This document shows positions 8,580 through 16,672 of a stretch of 46,395 nucleotides of DNA, piece after piece. How positions within the stretch are numbered: position 1 is the first letter of the stretch; each line of letters opens with the position of its first letter. This DNA is from Actinomycetota bacterium (GTDB taxonomy: Bacteria > Actinomycetota > Acidimicrobiia > IMCC26256 > JAENVU01). The stretch is from NCBI GenBank assembly GCA_016870395.1, contig VGBT01000002.1, forward strand, positions 133,680 through 180,074, in the 5' to 3' direction. Both the position numbers and the translations under genes were made by a program. Below the pieces are notes generated by a model. That model did not search any database. It was not told where the DNA came from and saw only the letters and a program-made list of their open reading frames with translations.

Positions 8580-9016
8580 GAGCTCGCTGCAGGCGGCGGT
8601 GCGGAACGGAACTCGGGCTCGGCCGGGCTCATGACCCCGACCGAGTTGCCGTCGGGGTCCGCGACGACGGCGTAGCGCGCACCCCAGAACGCGTCGTAGG
8701 GCTCCTGCTGACCCGCGTACCCCGCGCTCGTGAGCTTGCTGTACACGGCGTCCACCTCGTCCCGCGACGCGACGCGGAACCCGATCACCGCTCCGGTCTG
8801 CCCTTCGGGCCAGCCCCGATTCCACTCACGCGCGAACGGGAGACTGTCGAGGTCGAAGTCGAACCCATCGGACGTGCCCAGGTTGCGGTGATTCGCAGCC
8901 CACTTGGCGTCGGTCGGAACGATCTCGACGCCGAGCGCCTCGTAGAACGCCACCATCGCGTCCATGTCCCGGACCACGAGGTTGAGCCCGTCGAACACCG
9001 GTCGGTCATCAGCCAC
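8576..9016 (-). CDS. VOC (glyoxalase/bleomycin-resistance) family protein
   Basis: 146 residues from ATG at 9016. A single-unit VOC domain is seen: opening strand FDGLNLVVRDMDAMVAFYEA, middle GAVIGFRVASRDEVDAVYSKL, and the closing motif YAVVADPDGNSVGVMSP. Family members are small metal-dependent dioxygenases, isomerases or binding proteins that usually act as dimers; the function here cannot be specified. It begins 21 bases after the DUF899 stop, so the two genes are probably co-transcribed leftwards. Confidence 0.87.
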   Translation of the reverse strand: MADDRPVFDGLNLVVRDMDAMVAFYEALGVEIVPTDAKWAANHRNLGTSDGFDFDLDSLPFAREWNRGWPEGQTGAVIGFRVASRDEVDAVYSKLTSAGYAGQQEPYDAFWGARYAVVADPDGNSVGVMSPAEPEFRSAPPPAASS

Positions 9017-9037
9017 GACGGCGCCTCACTCCACCGG

Positions 9038-9778
9038 TCAGCTCGAGAAGTCGGGAACCGCGGCACGCGGGTTGGCGGCACGGCCCTTCGGCTCCTCCCA
9101 CTCTTCCTGCCGACCGAGGGCCGTCAAGTCCAGGAAGTAGTACGAGCCGCCGAGCATCTCGGTTCCCCGCGCGTACACGGAGTACGTGTGGAAGACCGCG
9201 TCGCCGTCGCGCAGGAACATGCTGCAGCCGGGCTGCTCCGACGAGCCCTCGCCCAACCAGCCCATGCCGTGCTGCTCCAGCTCGGGCAGCGTGCGGAAGT
9301 TCCACATGACGGGTGCAACCGACGCGTCGATCGTCACGTTGAAGTCGTAGTTGAAGTCCGAGCCGTTCGACGAGAACCACGGGAACGTCCAGCCACGCTG
9401 CGTCTTGTAACGCTCGATCTTCGCGAGCGGCGCGCGCGAGACCACGACGAACGTCGTGTCGCGCGAGTGCAGGTGCCGAAGGAGGCCGTCGCACATCTCG
9501 TCCGCGGCGCCCGTGCAGCTCGGACACCCTTCGTCCCACTCCGGATCGAACATGAAGTGCTGGACGATCAGCTGCGACCGGCCATCGAAGAGGTCGAGCA
9601 GGCCAACCTTGCCGTCGGGGCCGTCGAGCACATAGTCCTTGTCGACCTTCACCATCGGGAGCTCGCGCCGCTTCGTGTTCAACGCATCGCGCGCCCGGGT
9701 CATCGCCTTCTCCTCGGCAAGAAGCTCCTTGCGGGCGACCAGCCACTCTTCCCTCGAGGCAACCTTCGGAAGACTCAT
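9038..9778 (-). CDS. DUF899 thioredoxin-like protein
   Basis: 246 residues from ATG at 9778, with GGAGGAGC upstream. The start MSLPKVASREEWLVARKELL, the HFMFDPEWDEGCPSCTG motif with a CPSC pair, FNYDFNVT, and the ending YFLDLTALGRQEEW are characteristic of DUF899, a thioredoxin-fold family of unknown reaction found in actinobacteria and proteobacteria. It is probably the first gene of a DUF899-VOC transcript. Confidence 0.88.
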   Translation of the reverse strand: MSLPKVASREEWLVARKELLAEEKAMTRARDALNTKRRELPMVKVDKDYVLDGPDGKVGLLDLFDGRSQLIVQHFMFDPEWDEGCPSCTGAADEMCDGLLRHLHSRDTTFVVVSRAPLAKIERYKTQRGWTFPWFSSNGSDFNYDFNVTIDASVAPVMWNFRTLPELEQHGMGWLGEGSSEQPGCSMFLRDGDAVFHTYSVYARGTEMLGGSYYFLDLTALGRQEEWEEPKGRAANPRAAVPDFSS

Positions 9779-9908
9779 GTCACGGCTCCTCCTTCGCAGC
9801 TCTGAACCCGGGTACTCAAGGTGCAGACCGCCGCAGCCTTCCAGACTCACCGATGCGACGAACCAGGACCATGAACCCTGATCGCCACTTCGGGCAATGT
9901 CTGGGTAG

Positions 9909-10490
9909 ATGGGCAGCGTTGGCGCCGGACCGGACAATCAGCTGATCGAGGCATCGCTCACTGATGCCGACTGCTTCACCGCGATCTTCGAGCGACATTT
10001 CGGCGCAATCTACTCCGACGCCGCTCGGCGCCTCAGACCGGAGCCCGCGGACGATGTGAGCGCGGCCGTGTTCGTGGAGGCATTTGTCGGTCGCCGCCGC
10101 TTCGACCTCGCGCAGCCAGACGCCCGCCCGTGGCTCTACGGCATCGCGACGAATCTCATCCGGCGTCATCACCGGAGCGAGACGCGCCGCCTCAAGGCCT
10201 ACGCGCGTGCGGTTCCGGGTGCGGACATCAATGCTCCCGACGTCGACAGCCGGTTGGATGCGGAAGCGACCGGACCGCTGCTCGCTGCCGCGCTCCACCG
10301 GCTCGCGAATCACGACCGTGACGCGCTGCTCCTCTTCGCCTAGGCCGACCTTTCGTACGAGGCCATCGCGATCGCGACCGACGTTCCCGTCGGCACCGTG
10401 CGGTCGCGCATCCACCGCGCCCGCAACCAGCTCCGAAGCGCACTCGGCACCGATTCGTTCGCACCAGTGCAGGAAGGCGACGCGCCATGA
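9909..10490 (+). pseudogene. ECF-family RNA polymerase sigma factor interrupted by an amber codon
   Basis: The frame from ATG 9909 to TGA 10488-10490 is a complete ECF sigma factor except for TAG at 10341-10343. Region 2 is seen as FTAIFERHFGAIYSDAARRL, the helix ARPWLYGIATNLIRRHHR precedes the linker, and region 4 follows the stop as ADLSYEAIAIATDVPVGTVR and SRIHRARNQLR. Homologues usually read A-W-A-D-L-S-Y here, so TAG most simply replaces a TGG tryptophan codon by one base change. Truncation removes all of region 4, needed for -35 recognition. The final ATGA overlaps the LCP gene start. Whether the codon is a real mutation, a sequence error or is suppressed cannot be told. Confidence 0.85.
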
Positions 10491-11632
10491 ACGAACTGGA
10501 TCTCCTCAAGGAGTGGATGCCCGCTGTCCCCGCCTCCGACGACGTGCGCGCCCACGCGCTCGCGGCACTCCAGGCCCAGCAGTCAGCTGGTCCGCCAGCG
10601 ACGCCCGTTCGTCGCCCGATCTCGCGCCGCGTCACTGGCCGAGTCGCGATCGCCTTTGCGCTCGCGACGGCACTCGTGGTGGGCGCGATCGTGTGGGGTC
10701 AGCGCGAGGTCGACCGACGGGTGTCCGACGTCGAGACCGTCGCGCTCCCGAAGGACGCGCTCGGGGACGGGACGCTCGGGTCCGGACCGGTGAACATCCT
10801 CGTCGTCGGGTCCGACTCCCGCGCGCTGCTCAACAACGACGAGGCGTTCGGGAGCGCGACCGAGGTGCCGGGAGCGCGGTCGGACACGATGATCGTCGTC
10901 CGCGTGGACGGCGACACCGCGACGGCGTTGTGGGTGCCGCGCGACCTCAGGGCAAGTGCCGACCCGACGGACACGACGAGGATCAACGCGAGCTTCAACT
11001 CGGGACCCGCCGCGCTGATCGCAGCGTTGCACACGCGCCTCGGCATCTCGATCGACCACTACGTCGAGATCAACTTCAGCTCGTTCGAGAAGGTCGTCGA
11101 CATCCTCGGTGGCGTGCGCATTGCGACCCCCGGTCCCGTGCGCGATGTCTTCACCGGACTCGATCTCCCGGGGCCAGGGTGCCAGGCGCTGAACGGAACC
11201 AAGGCGCTGCAGTGGGTCCGCAGTCGCCACCTCGAGGCTTTTGTGAACGGCGTCTCGACGGACGGGAGCTCCCGCGCGGATCTCGATCGTGCCGAGCGGC
11301 AGCAGGCATTCATCCAAGCGATGGGACACGCCGCGCGAGCGCGCGTGGGCCACGACCCGAAGGCTGCGCTCGCGCTCGCCGATGCAGTGATGCCCGACCT
11401 GGTCGTCGACTCCCGGTTCTCCCGCTCCGAGATCCTAGGCCTCGTGCGCGTGTTGCTCGACATGAACTCCGCCGGCATGACGACGGCGACCGTGCCGGTC
11501 GTTGCGGCACCCGAGGGCACCGTCGATCTTCAGCTCCCCGCTGCGGACGCCGCGCTTGCGCCCTTCCGCGGGGAGTCCAGGCGCACCGGCCCGTCATCGA
11601 GCGCACCATCGCCGCCGGCCCCGGCGTGCTGA
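10487..11632 (+). CDS. LytR-CpsA-Psr (LCP) family protein with anti-sigma-like N-terminus
   Basis: 381 residues from ATG at 10487, overlapping the sigma stop by 4 bases. Residues 1-50 form a cytoplasmic segment (MNELDLLKEWMPAVPASDD) resembling the N-terminus of proteins encoded beside ECF sigma factors; residues 53-71 form a membrane helix; the rest is an extracellular LCP domain with NILVVGSDSR, GARSDTMIVVRVD, WVPRDLR and LDRAERQQ. LCP enzymes attach polymers to peptidoglycan from polyprenyl phosphate. The Ser/Pro-rich tail is short. Coupling to a sigma gene suggests a wall-stress regulatory pair, with the N-terminus acting as the sigma contact; this is inference. Confidence 0.87.
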   Translation: MNELDLLKEWMPAVPASDDVRAHALAALQAQQSAGPPATPVRRPISRRVTGRVAIAFALATALVVGAIVWGQREVDRRVSDVETVALPKDALGDGTLGSGPVNILVVGSDSRALLNNDEAFGSATEVPGARSDTMIVVRVDGDTATALWVPRDLRASADPTDTTRINASFNSGPAALIAALHTRLGISIDHYVEINFSSFEKVVDILGGVRIATPGPVRDVFTGLDLPGPGCQALNGTKALQWVRSRHLEAFVNGVSTDGSSRADLDRAERQQAFIQAMGHAARARVGHDPKAALALADAVMPDLVVDSRFSRSEILGLVRVLLDMNSAGMTTATVPVVAAPEGTVDLQLPAADAALAPFRGESRRTGPSSSAPSPPAPAC

Positions 11633-11645
11633 TTCTGCCGACGCA

Positions 11646-12701
11646 CTACAACTGGTCGAGGACCTCGATGCCGCGGTCGAGCAACGGCGGCCCAATGCGG
11701 CGTAGGAGCCCGCGCTGGGAGTCGTCGTCGCTCGGCAGCTGGTGCGGGATCGAGTGCTCGCAGCGCGCGCCGTAGGTCGCCGCCGCGACCATCGCCGCCG
11801 CGAGCACGGCGCGCTCCCCGTCGTCGAAGTCGGCGCCTCGCGCGACCTCGTATTCGCTCACGAACGCCGCGACCTCGCTCGGGCTCGGGAAACGGGGACC
11901 GGCGCGAGTCCAGTCCGCACTGAACGTCACCGCGGCGGGCCCGAGCGCAGCCGGTTCGCGGTCGATGTGCACGCTGTCCCAGTCGTAGACCGCACGGATC
12001 TCCCCGCCGTCCACGCACACGTTCTCGATGCGCCAGTCTCCGTGGGCCACCACCGAGCGGCCGGCCGACGTCGTTCGCAGTCGCGCCAGCGACTCCATCC
12101 GCAGCTCGTCGATCCACTCCGCCCCACCACGCGTCGCCGCGAAGTCGAACCGGGGCGAGTGCGGCACCGGGTACAGCGCACCGTCGGGCGCGGTCAGCGG
12201 GTGGGACACGCCCTCGAGCCGCGCTCGGTGCGGTTCGCCGAGTCGCACGAACCGCGCGAACCCGCGCGCCAGCACCGCCCGCACCGCCGGATGGTGGCCA
12301 TCCGCACCGCCGCGGCACCGGAGCATCACTTCGGCCGCAAGGTGGCCCGAACCGCACGGCGTGGCCGGAACGAGTGGGCGGGGCGCGGGAAAGCCGTCGG
12401 TTGCGAGCGCGCCCTGCACCGACGCGACCGCGTCGAGATAGTCCCGCCGCACGGACGCACGGTGGCCCTTGACCACCACGGAGCGGCCGTCGGTGAGCCG
12501 AACTCCATGGACACTGCCGCTGCTCGCCTCGAAGAACTCGTAGGCCTCGATCGCCCCGCCGAGGTGCGCAAGGCACCAGGCGTCGACCGCCCCGGCGATT
12601 GCGTCCGGCTCAGCCGTGCCGAACAGCGCGCGTTCGAGGGGGAGGTCATCGATCCCCCACTCCGCGACCCGCGCGGCGATCAGATCACCCAGGCCTGGCA
12701 C
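11646..12701 (-). CDS. Aminoglycoside phosphotransferase-like (APH/choline kinase fold) protein
   Basis: About 351 residues if translation starts at GTG 12701; an ATG at 12800 would run into the divergent acetyltransferase gene. The kinase-like fold is shown by SGSVHGVRLTDGRSVVVKGH (ATP-binding lysine), the Brenner motif HGDWRIENV, and VYDWDSV with the metal-binding aspartate. Members phosphorylate small molecules such as aminoglycosides, macrolides, choline or homoserine; substrate unknown. It converges on the LCP gene with a 13-base gap. Confidence 0.82.
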   Translation of the reverse strand: MPGLGDLIAARVAEWGIDDLPLERALFGTAEPDAIAGAVDAWCLAHLGGAIEAYEFFEASSGSVHGVRLTDGRSVVVKGHRASVRRDYLDAVASVQGALATDGFPAPRPLVPATPCGSGHLAAEVMLRCRGGADGHHPAVRAVLARGFARFVRLGEPHRARLEGVSHPLTAPDGALYPVPHSPRFDFAATRGGAEWIDELRMESLARLRTTSAGRSVVAHGDWRIENVCVDGGEIRAVYDWDSVHIDREPAALGPAAVTFSADWTRAGPRFPSPSEVAAFVSEYEVARGADFDDGERAVLAAAMVAAATYGARCEHSIPHQLPSDDDSQRGLLRRIGPPLLDRGIEVLDQL

Positions 12702-12778
12702 GCCGACGATGATCGCGTGCCCGCCCCGCTCCCGCCTGCGGGCGTGCGCTCGGCGGCAGGAACCGGCAGTGTTGGAGG

Positions 12779-13354
12779 GTGGACGGACCGACGGATGCAT
12801 CGAGCGCCCCGATCAGCCCCGCGGTCGGCGTCGCGATCCGCGCCGAGGAGCCGGGCGACGTCAGGGCCATCTCCGATGTGGTCGCGGCAGCGTTCGGATC
12901 GCAGGCCGAGGCCGACCTCGTGCAGGCCATCCGCGAGTCGGAGCACTTCGTGCCCGCGTGGTCGTTGGTCGCCGAAGCACACGGACTGATCGTCGGGCAC
13001 GTGATGGTCAGCTTCGCGACGCTCGTCGACGGGAGAAAGAGCCGCCGCATCACGATGCTCTCACCGTTGGCCGTCGTCCCGGACGCGCAGCGCCACGGCA
13101 TCGGATCGGCGTTGGTGCGTGAGGTCGCGGCACGCGTCGACGAACACGGCGAGCCGCTCATCGTTCTCGAAGGGAGCCCTGCGTTCTACGGGCGCCTCGG
13201 GTTCGAGTTCGCCGTCCCGTACGGCATCCACATCAAGCTGCCCGAATGGGCGCCGCCCGAGGCCGCGCAGGTGCTCCGCCTCCGCAGCTACGACGCGGCC
13301 CTGCGAGGCCGAGTGGTCTACCCGCCCGCGTTCGACCTCGTGACCGAGGACTGA
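12779..13354 (+). CDS. GNAT N-acetyltransferase (YhbS-like)
   Basis: 191 residues from a GTG at 12779. The start is weak: GGAGG lies directly against it, so the message may be leaderless. The fold is clear: VAIRAEEPGDVRAISDVVAA, HVMVSFATLVDG, the acetyl-CoA motif VVPDAQRHGIGSALV, and FYGRLGFEFAVPYGI. It most resembles the YhbS subgroup of predicted acetyltransferases; acceptor unknown. Confidence 0.85.
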   Translation: MDGPTDASSAPISPAVGVAIRAEEPGDVRAISDVVAAAFGSQAEADLVQAIRESEHFVPAWSLVAEAHGLIVGHVMVSFATLVDGRKSRRITMLSPLAVVPDAQRHGIGSALVREVAARVDEHGEPLIVLEGSPAFYGRLGFEFAVPYGIHIKLPEWAPPEAAQVLRLRSYDAALRGRVVYPPAFDLVTED

Positions 13355-13430
13355 CGCAACCCGACGACCTTCCCGGCCTCGTCGAACGTCCACGGGTGGA
13401 TCTTCTCATCGCGCTCGCTCCTGCCTCCGA
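13352..13430 (-). pseudogene. Possible C-terminal remnant of a SnoaL-like gene
   Basis: In the gap between the acetyltransferase and the DUF2516-like gene, the minus strand reads RDEKIHPWTFDEAGKVVGL, similar to the last strand of SnoaL/ketosteroid-isomerase-like proteins (typically W-T/R-F-D-D-A-G-K-V). No start, no complete frame and no ribosome site are present. It may be a relic or a chance match. Confidence 0.25.
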
Positions 13431-13450
13431 GCTGCGGGAGCACTGCACTG

Positions 13451-13705
13451 CTAGTACCCGGTTACGACCAGCTTCGGCTTGACGCTCGTCAGGTAGACGA
13501 TGCTCGCGATAAGACTGCCGATCCCGCACGCGACCAGCAACACGATCGGAAGCACGATCCAGACGGTCTTGCTCTGCCCGATCGCCTGCCACGCAGCGTC
13601 GGACCGTTTGGTGACGTCGACCAACACGATGATCGCGACGACCAGCGCGACGAACTGGACGAGGGCGAGCAGGACGATGAGGAGCTCAGGCGCGCCGATG
13701 CCCAT
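13451..13705 (-). CDS. Small two-helix membrane protein, DUF2516-like
   Basis: 84 residues from ATG at 13705. Two hydrophobic helices (residues 8-29 and 47-73) are separated by a polar loop, VTKRSDAAWQAIGQSKTVW, and followed by VYLTSVKPKL. The spacing and the second-helix/exit motif resemble actinobacterial DUF2516 membrane proteins of unknown function. It lies downstream of the frameshifted acetyltransferase on the same strand. Confidence 0.7.
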   Translation of the reverse strand: MGIGAPELLIVLLALVQFVALVVAIIVLVDVTKRSDAAWQAIGQSKTVWIVLPIVLLVACGIGSLIASIVYLTSVKPKLVVTGY

Positions 13706-13766
13706 ATCGGACCGTACCGCACTCTCCGAGCCACGGGGCCTTGCGCGCTGGATGCCTGGACGGGAC

Positions 13767-14389
13767 TCATTCGGCGTCGACGCTCTCGGGCCATCAAGAT
13801 TCGACCCGGCGCGCCGGCGAACCGCTCGTAGACCGGATCCGTGCGGGTGCCGGCAACGACGAAGCCCTTCCGCTCGTAGAGCCGACGCGCCGGATTCGTG
13901 CTCGTGGTCGTGAGCACGACCTGTCGTGCGCCCAACCGCCGGGCGTCTGCGAGGGCCGCATCGAGCAGCGCGCTGCCTACGCCCCCGCCGCGGAGGTCCC
14001 GGTCGACGTAGAGCTCCGCGATGTAGAACGCGTCGGGCGGAATGGGAGCGTCGACGCGGCCACGCGCGCGCAGCTTGGGGAGCAGTCCGAAGATCCGGAT
14101 GGGGCCGAGCACCTGTAGCGCGAGCTTCACGTCTCCGAGCTCGATGCCCGTGCTCGCGGCGTGCCACCAGTACTGGAGCATGCCCACCACCGCATCATCC
14201 CGGCACGCGACGAGCACCGGCTTCGTCGCGTCGGTCACACCGTCGCGCCGGACCTGCGCCACGCCGAATCGGCGCGCGCTCCACGGTGCCGAACATCCCG
14301 ACGAGCTCCGGACCGGGCACCCCGAACCGCATCTCCGCGACGCGATCCACTTTTGCTTCGGTCGCGGCTCTGATCTCCAGGTCGGGCAC
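13767..14389 (-). pseudogene. GNAT acetyltransferase, frameshifted
   Basis: The N-terminal part starts at GTG 14389 (VPDLEIRAATEAKVDRVAEM) and runs to FGTVERA, then continues in a different frame with RRFGVAQVRRDGVTDATKP. The shift lies in the alternating GC run GAGCGCGCGCC at about 14280-14290. The second part is a good GNAT: DAFYIAELYVDRDLRGGGVG (acetyl-CoA motif), STNPARRLYERKGFVVAG, PVYERFAG. At the 3' end the frame runs on into the next gene unless a second shift near 13785 gives a TGA at 13767-13769, which is where I place the end. Both shifts could be sequencing errors. Confidence 0.65.
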
Positions 14390-14425
14390 GCGCGGGATTG
14401 TACGAGTGCGGGTAGCGTCGGGCGC

Positions 14426-14884
14426 GTGTCGCGAATCGAGGACCGACTCACGGAGCTCGGCATCGAGCTCCCCGCACCGTTCGCACCGGTTGCGAACTAC
14501 CTCTCGTGCGTGCAGGCCGGCGACCTCCTCTTCGTCGGCGGCCACGGCCCGGACACCGGCGGCGACATCGTGCTCGGCAAGGTCGGCAGCGACCTCTCGC
14601 TCGAGCAGGGTCGCGAAGCCGCGCGTCTCACTGCGCTCTCGATCCTGGCCACGATGCGTGAGGAGCTCGGCGATCTCGACCGCGTGCGCCGCATCGTGAA
14701 GGTGCTCGGCATGGTGAACGTTGCGCCCGGGTTCAATCAGACGCCCGCGGTGATCGACGGCTGCTCGGACCTCCTCGTCGAGGTGTTCGGTGACGCGGGT
14801 CGCCACACGCGCTCCGCGGTGGGCATGGCCGCGCTGCCGTTCGAGATCCCCGTCGAGATCGAGCTGATCGCCCAGGTCGACTAG
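14426..14884 (+). CDS. RidA/YjgF/YER057c-family protein
   Basis: 152 residues from GTG at 14426, divergent from the acetyltransferase with a 36-base gap. It shows RidA-family features in the longer YjgF-like form: YLSCVQAGDLLFVGGHGPDT, a long helix ARLTALSILATMREELG, IVKVLGMVNVAPGFNQTPAV, and the ending RSAVGMAALPFEIPVEIE with the conserved arginine. RidA proteins deaminate reactive enamine/imine intermediates produced by PLP enzymes. A PLP-dependent decarboxylase-like gene lies 0.5 kb further on, in the opposite direction. Confidence 0.85.
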   Translation: MSRIEDRLTELGIELPAPFAPVANYLSCVQAGDLLFVGGHGPDTGGDIVLGKVGSDLSLEQGREAARLTALSILATMREELGDLDRVRRIVKVLGMVNVAPGFNQTPAVIDGCSDLLVEVFGDAGRHTRSAVGMAALPFEIPVEIELIAQVD

Positions 14885-14888
14885 CGAA

Positions 14889-15383
14889 CTATTCCGGTGC
14901 GGGGAGGGAGCTGCGACCGCCGGTGCCCCACCACGACGCAGTGAGCTGCGCCTTCTCGGAGCGCGGCACGATCTCCTCGAAGACGCGCTTGTACGCGGTA
15001 CGGAGGATGAGCCATTTGCCGTCGCGCTTCACGTAGTCGTCCTCGTAGAAGGCAGCACCACGGATGTCGAGGTTCCACTGGGTGTCGATGACCCAGTCCT
15101 CGAGCGCCCAGACACCCGTCGCACTGTCCGGGCCGGTGAGCGCGATCTCGGGGTGATGCGCCTTGTGGCTCGACAGGAAGGTCTCGCGCCCCATCGCCTT
15201 GCGGAAGAACCCGACGATCGCATCGCGGCCGTCGTACGAGTACGCGCCTGCGCTGTACGCGCACGTGGCCTCAGGGACGAAGAGCTCGGCGATGTCGTCC
15301 CACTGCTTCAGGTCCAGACAGCGGAAGTACGCGTACTTGAGGCGCTCGATCGCTGCGATCTCCACCAGGTCGGCCGGGGTCAT
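14889..15383 (-). CDS. SnoaL-like / nuclear-transport-factor-2-fold protein
   Basis: 164 residues from ATG at 15383, which overlaps the TGA of the PLP gene (ATGA at 15380-15383), so the two are translationally coupled. The start IERLKYAYFRCLDLKQWDDI followed by AELFVPEATCAY is the SnoaL_4-type cone fold; KWLILRTAYKRVFEE is the closing strand. Such proteins act as isomerases, dehydratases or hydroxylating-dioxygenase small-subunit relatives. No substrate can be named. Confidence 0.82.
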   Translation of the reverse strand: MTPADLVEIAAIERLKYAYFRCLDLKQWDDIAELFVPEATCAYSAGAYSYDGRDAIVGFFRKAMGRETFLSSHKAHHPEIALTGPDSATGVWALEDWVIDTQWNLDIRGAAFYEDDYVKRDGKWLILRTAYKRVFEEIVPRSEKAQLTASWWGTGGRSSLPAPE

Positions 15384-16627
15384 GAGTAGCGCGCCTCCTT
15401 GCCTCGGGATTCGCCGTGCTTCGCCACCGCGTCGCGCAGGTCCGAGACCAAGTCGTCGACCACGTCCGCATGGGCTGGCGAGAGCATGAGATGCAGGCCG
15501 CGCGGGTCGGTGTTGCGGTTCAGGTTCCAGCCCTTCGCGTCGAGCACGTCGCCGACGGCGTAGAGGTCCAGCGTGTCCGAGCACAGGGCGAGAACCGGGC
15601 CGATCGGGTCGCCGAGGACGTCGATGCCCTCGAGCGCGTCGATCGCGCTTCGGAGCCTGCCGGTCGTCTCGACCAGGCCGCCGACGATCTCGGCGTAGCC
15701 CGACGCACCGAGATAGTGCATCACCGCCCAGGCGGTTGCGATCGGGGCAGCGGGCCGCGCGCCCGCGACACCGGGCGAGCCGTAGAGCCCTGCACCCCAC
15801 CGGTCGTAGAGGAACACCTGGTGGCCGAACCAGTCGTCGTCACGGTGCAGCACGACCGAAGCGCCCTTCGGGCAGTAGCCGTACTTGTGCACGTCGGCCG
15901 ACATCTCCGTGACCCCCGAGACCCGGAAGTCCCACGGCGGCACGTCGTGGCCCAGTCGTTCGAGGAACGGGAGCACGAAGCCGCCGATGCACGCGTCGAC
16001 GTGGCAACCCGCGCCGTGCTCGGCTGCGAGCGCGGCGAGATCGACGACCGGGTCCATCACGCCGTAGGGGTACGAGAACGCGGACGCGACCACGACGGCA
16101 GTAGACGGCCCGATGAGCTCTGCGGCTGCGCTCACGTCGGCTCGCCACCGCTCGTCGAGTGGAACCGTGACAACGTCCATCTCGAAGTAGTGCGCGGCCT
16201 TGGCGTAGGCGGGATGGGCAGAGGCCGGCACGAGAATCTGCGGGCGTCCGACGCCCCGCGCCTTCGCGCGCTCACGGTTCACGAGCATCGACATGAGGAT
16301 CGACTCGGTACCACCCGAGGTCATCGAGCCCCCTCCCGCCTCGGGGAGGTGCACCATCCCGGCCGCCATCCCGACCACATCGCGCTCGAGCGCCGCGATC
16401 TCGGGGAACTTGAACGGGTTCAGGGCGTTGTGGAACAGGTAGCGGCGGTTGACCGCCGCCATGAGCTCCTCGAGGTCGTCACGGCCCGTCGGGTAGACGA
16501 GGCCGAAGAGGCGCGCGCCGTGCACGTCGGGCTCGAGGGCCTGGCGCGCGTCGAGGTCGGTGAGGATCGCCTCGGCCGCGAGCCCGACGGAGGGAAGCGG
16601 TGCCCGGGCCGGGCGGTCGGGGGTCAC
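15380..16627 (-). CDS. PLP-dependent decarboxylase/lyase, sphingosine-1-phosphate-lyase-like
   Basis: 415 residues from ATG at 16627. Fold type I PLP enzyme: TSGGTESILMSMLVNRERAK (phosphate-binding region), HPAYAKAAHYFEMDV, HVDACIGGFVLPFLE (cofactor aspartate), and the Schiff-base lysine in MSADVHKYGYCPKG. These motifs match the group II decarboxylase branch nearest sphingosine-phosphate lyase. Known relatives cleave phosphorylated sphingoid bases or decarboxylate amino acids; which applies here is unknown. First gene of a two-gene unit with the SnoaL-like gene. Confidence 0.87.
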   Translation of the reverse strand: MTPDRPARAPLPSVGLAAEAILTDLDARQALEPDVHGARLFGLVYPTGRDDLEELMAAVNRRYLFHNALNPFKFPEIAALERDVVGMAAGMVHLPEAGGGSMTSGGTESILMSMLVNRERAKARGVGRPQILVPASAHPAYAKAAHYFEMDVVTVPLDERWRADVSAAAELIGPSTAVVVASAFSYPYGVMDPVVDLAALAAEHGAGCHVDACIGGFVLPFLERLGHDVPPWDFRVSGVTEMSADVHKYGYCPKGASVVLHRDDDWFGHQVFLYDRWGAGLYGSPGVAGARPAAPIATAWAVMHYLGASGYAEIVGGLVETTGRLRSAIDALEGIDVLGDPIGPVLALCSDTLDLYAVGDVLDAKGWNLNRNTDPRGLHLMLSPAHADVVDDLVSDLRDAVAKHGESRGKEARYS

Positions 16628-16672
16628 GCCGGCGACGCTATCTTGCGTACCGGACGCGGGGCACCGCCTGTG

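Noticed and set aside
8492-8580. Possible mobile-element ends around the first HNH gene
   Set aside because: The only inverted repeat is the promoter palindrome, and the flanking VOC and SRPBCC genes are intact, so there is no sign of insertion.
13405-13445. Possible hairpin GCTCC...GGGAGC after the acetyltransferase at 13354
   Set aside because: Arms are short, the loop is long and there is no T-run; too weak for a terminator call.
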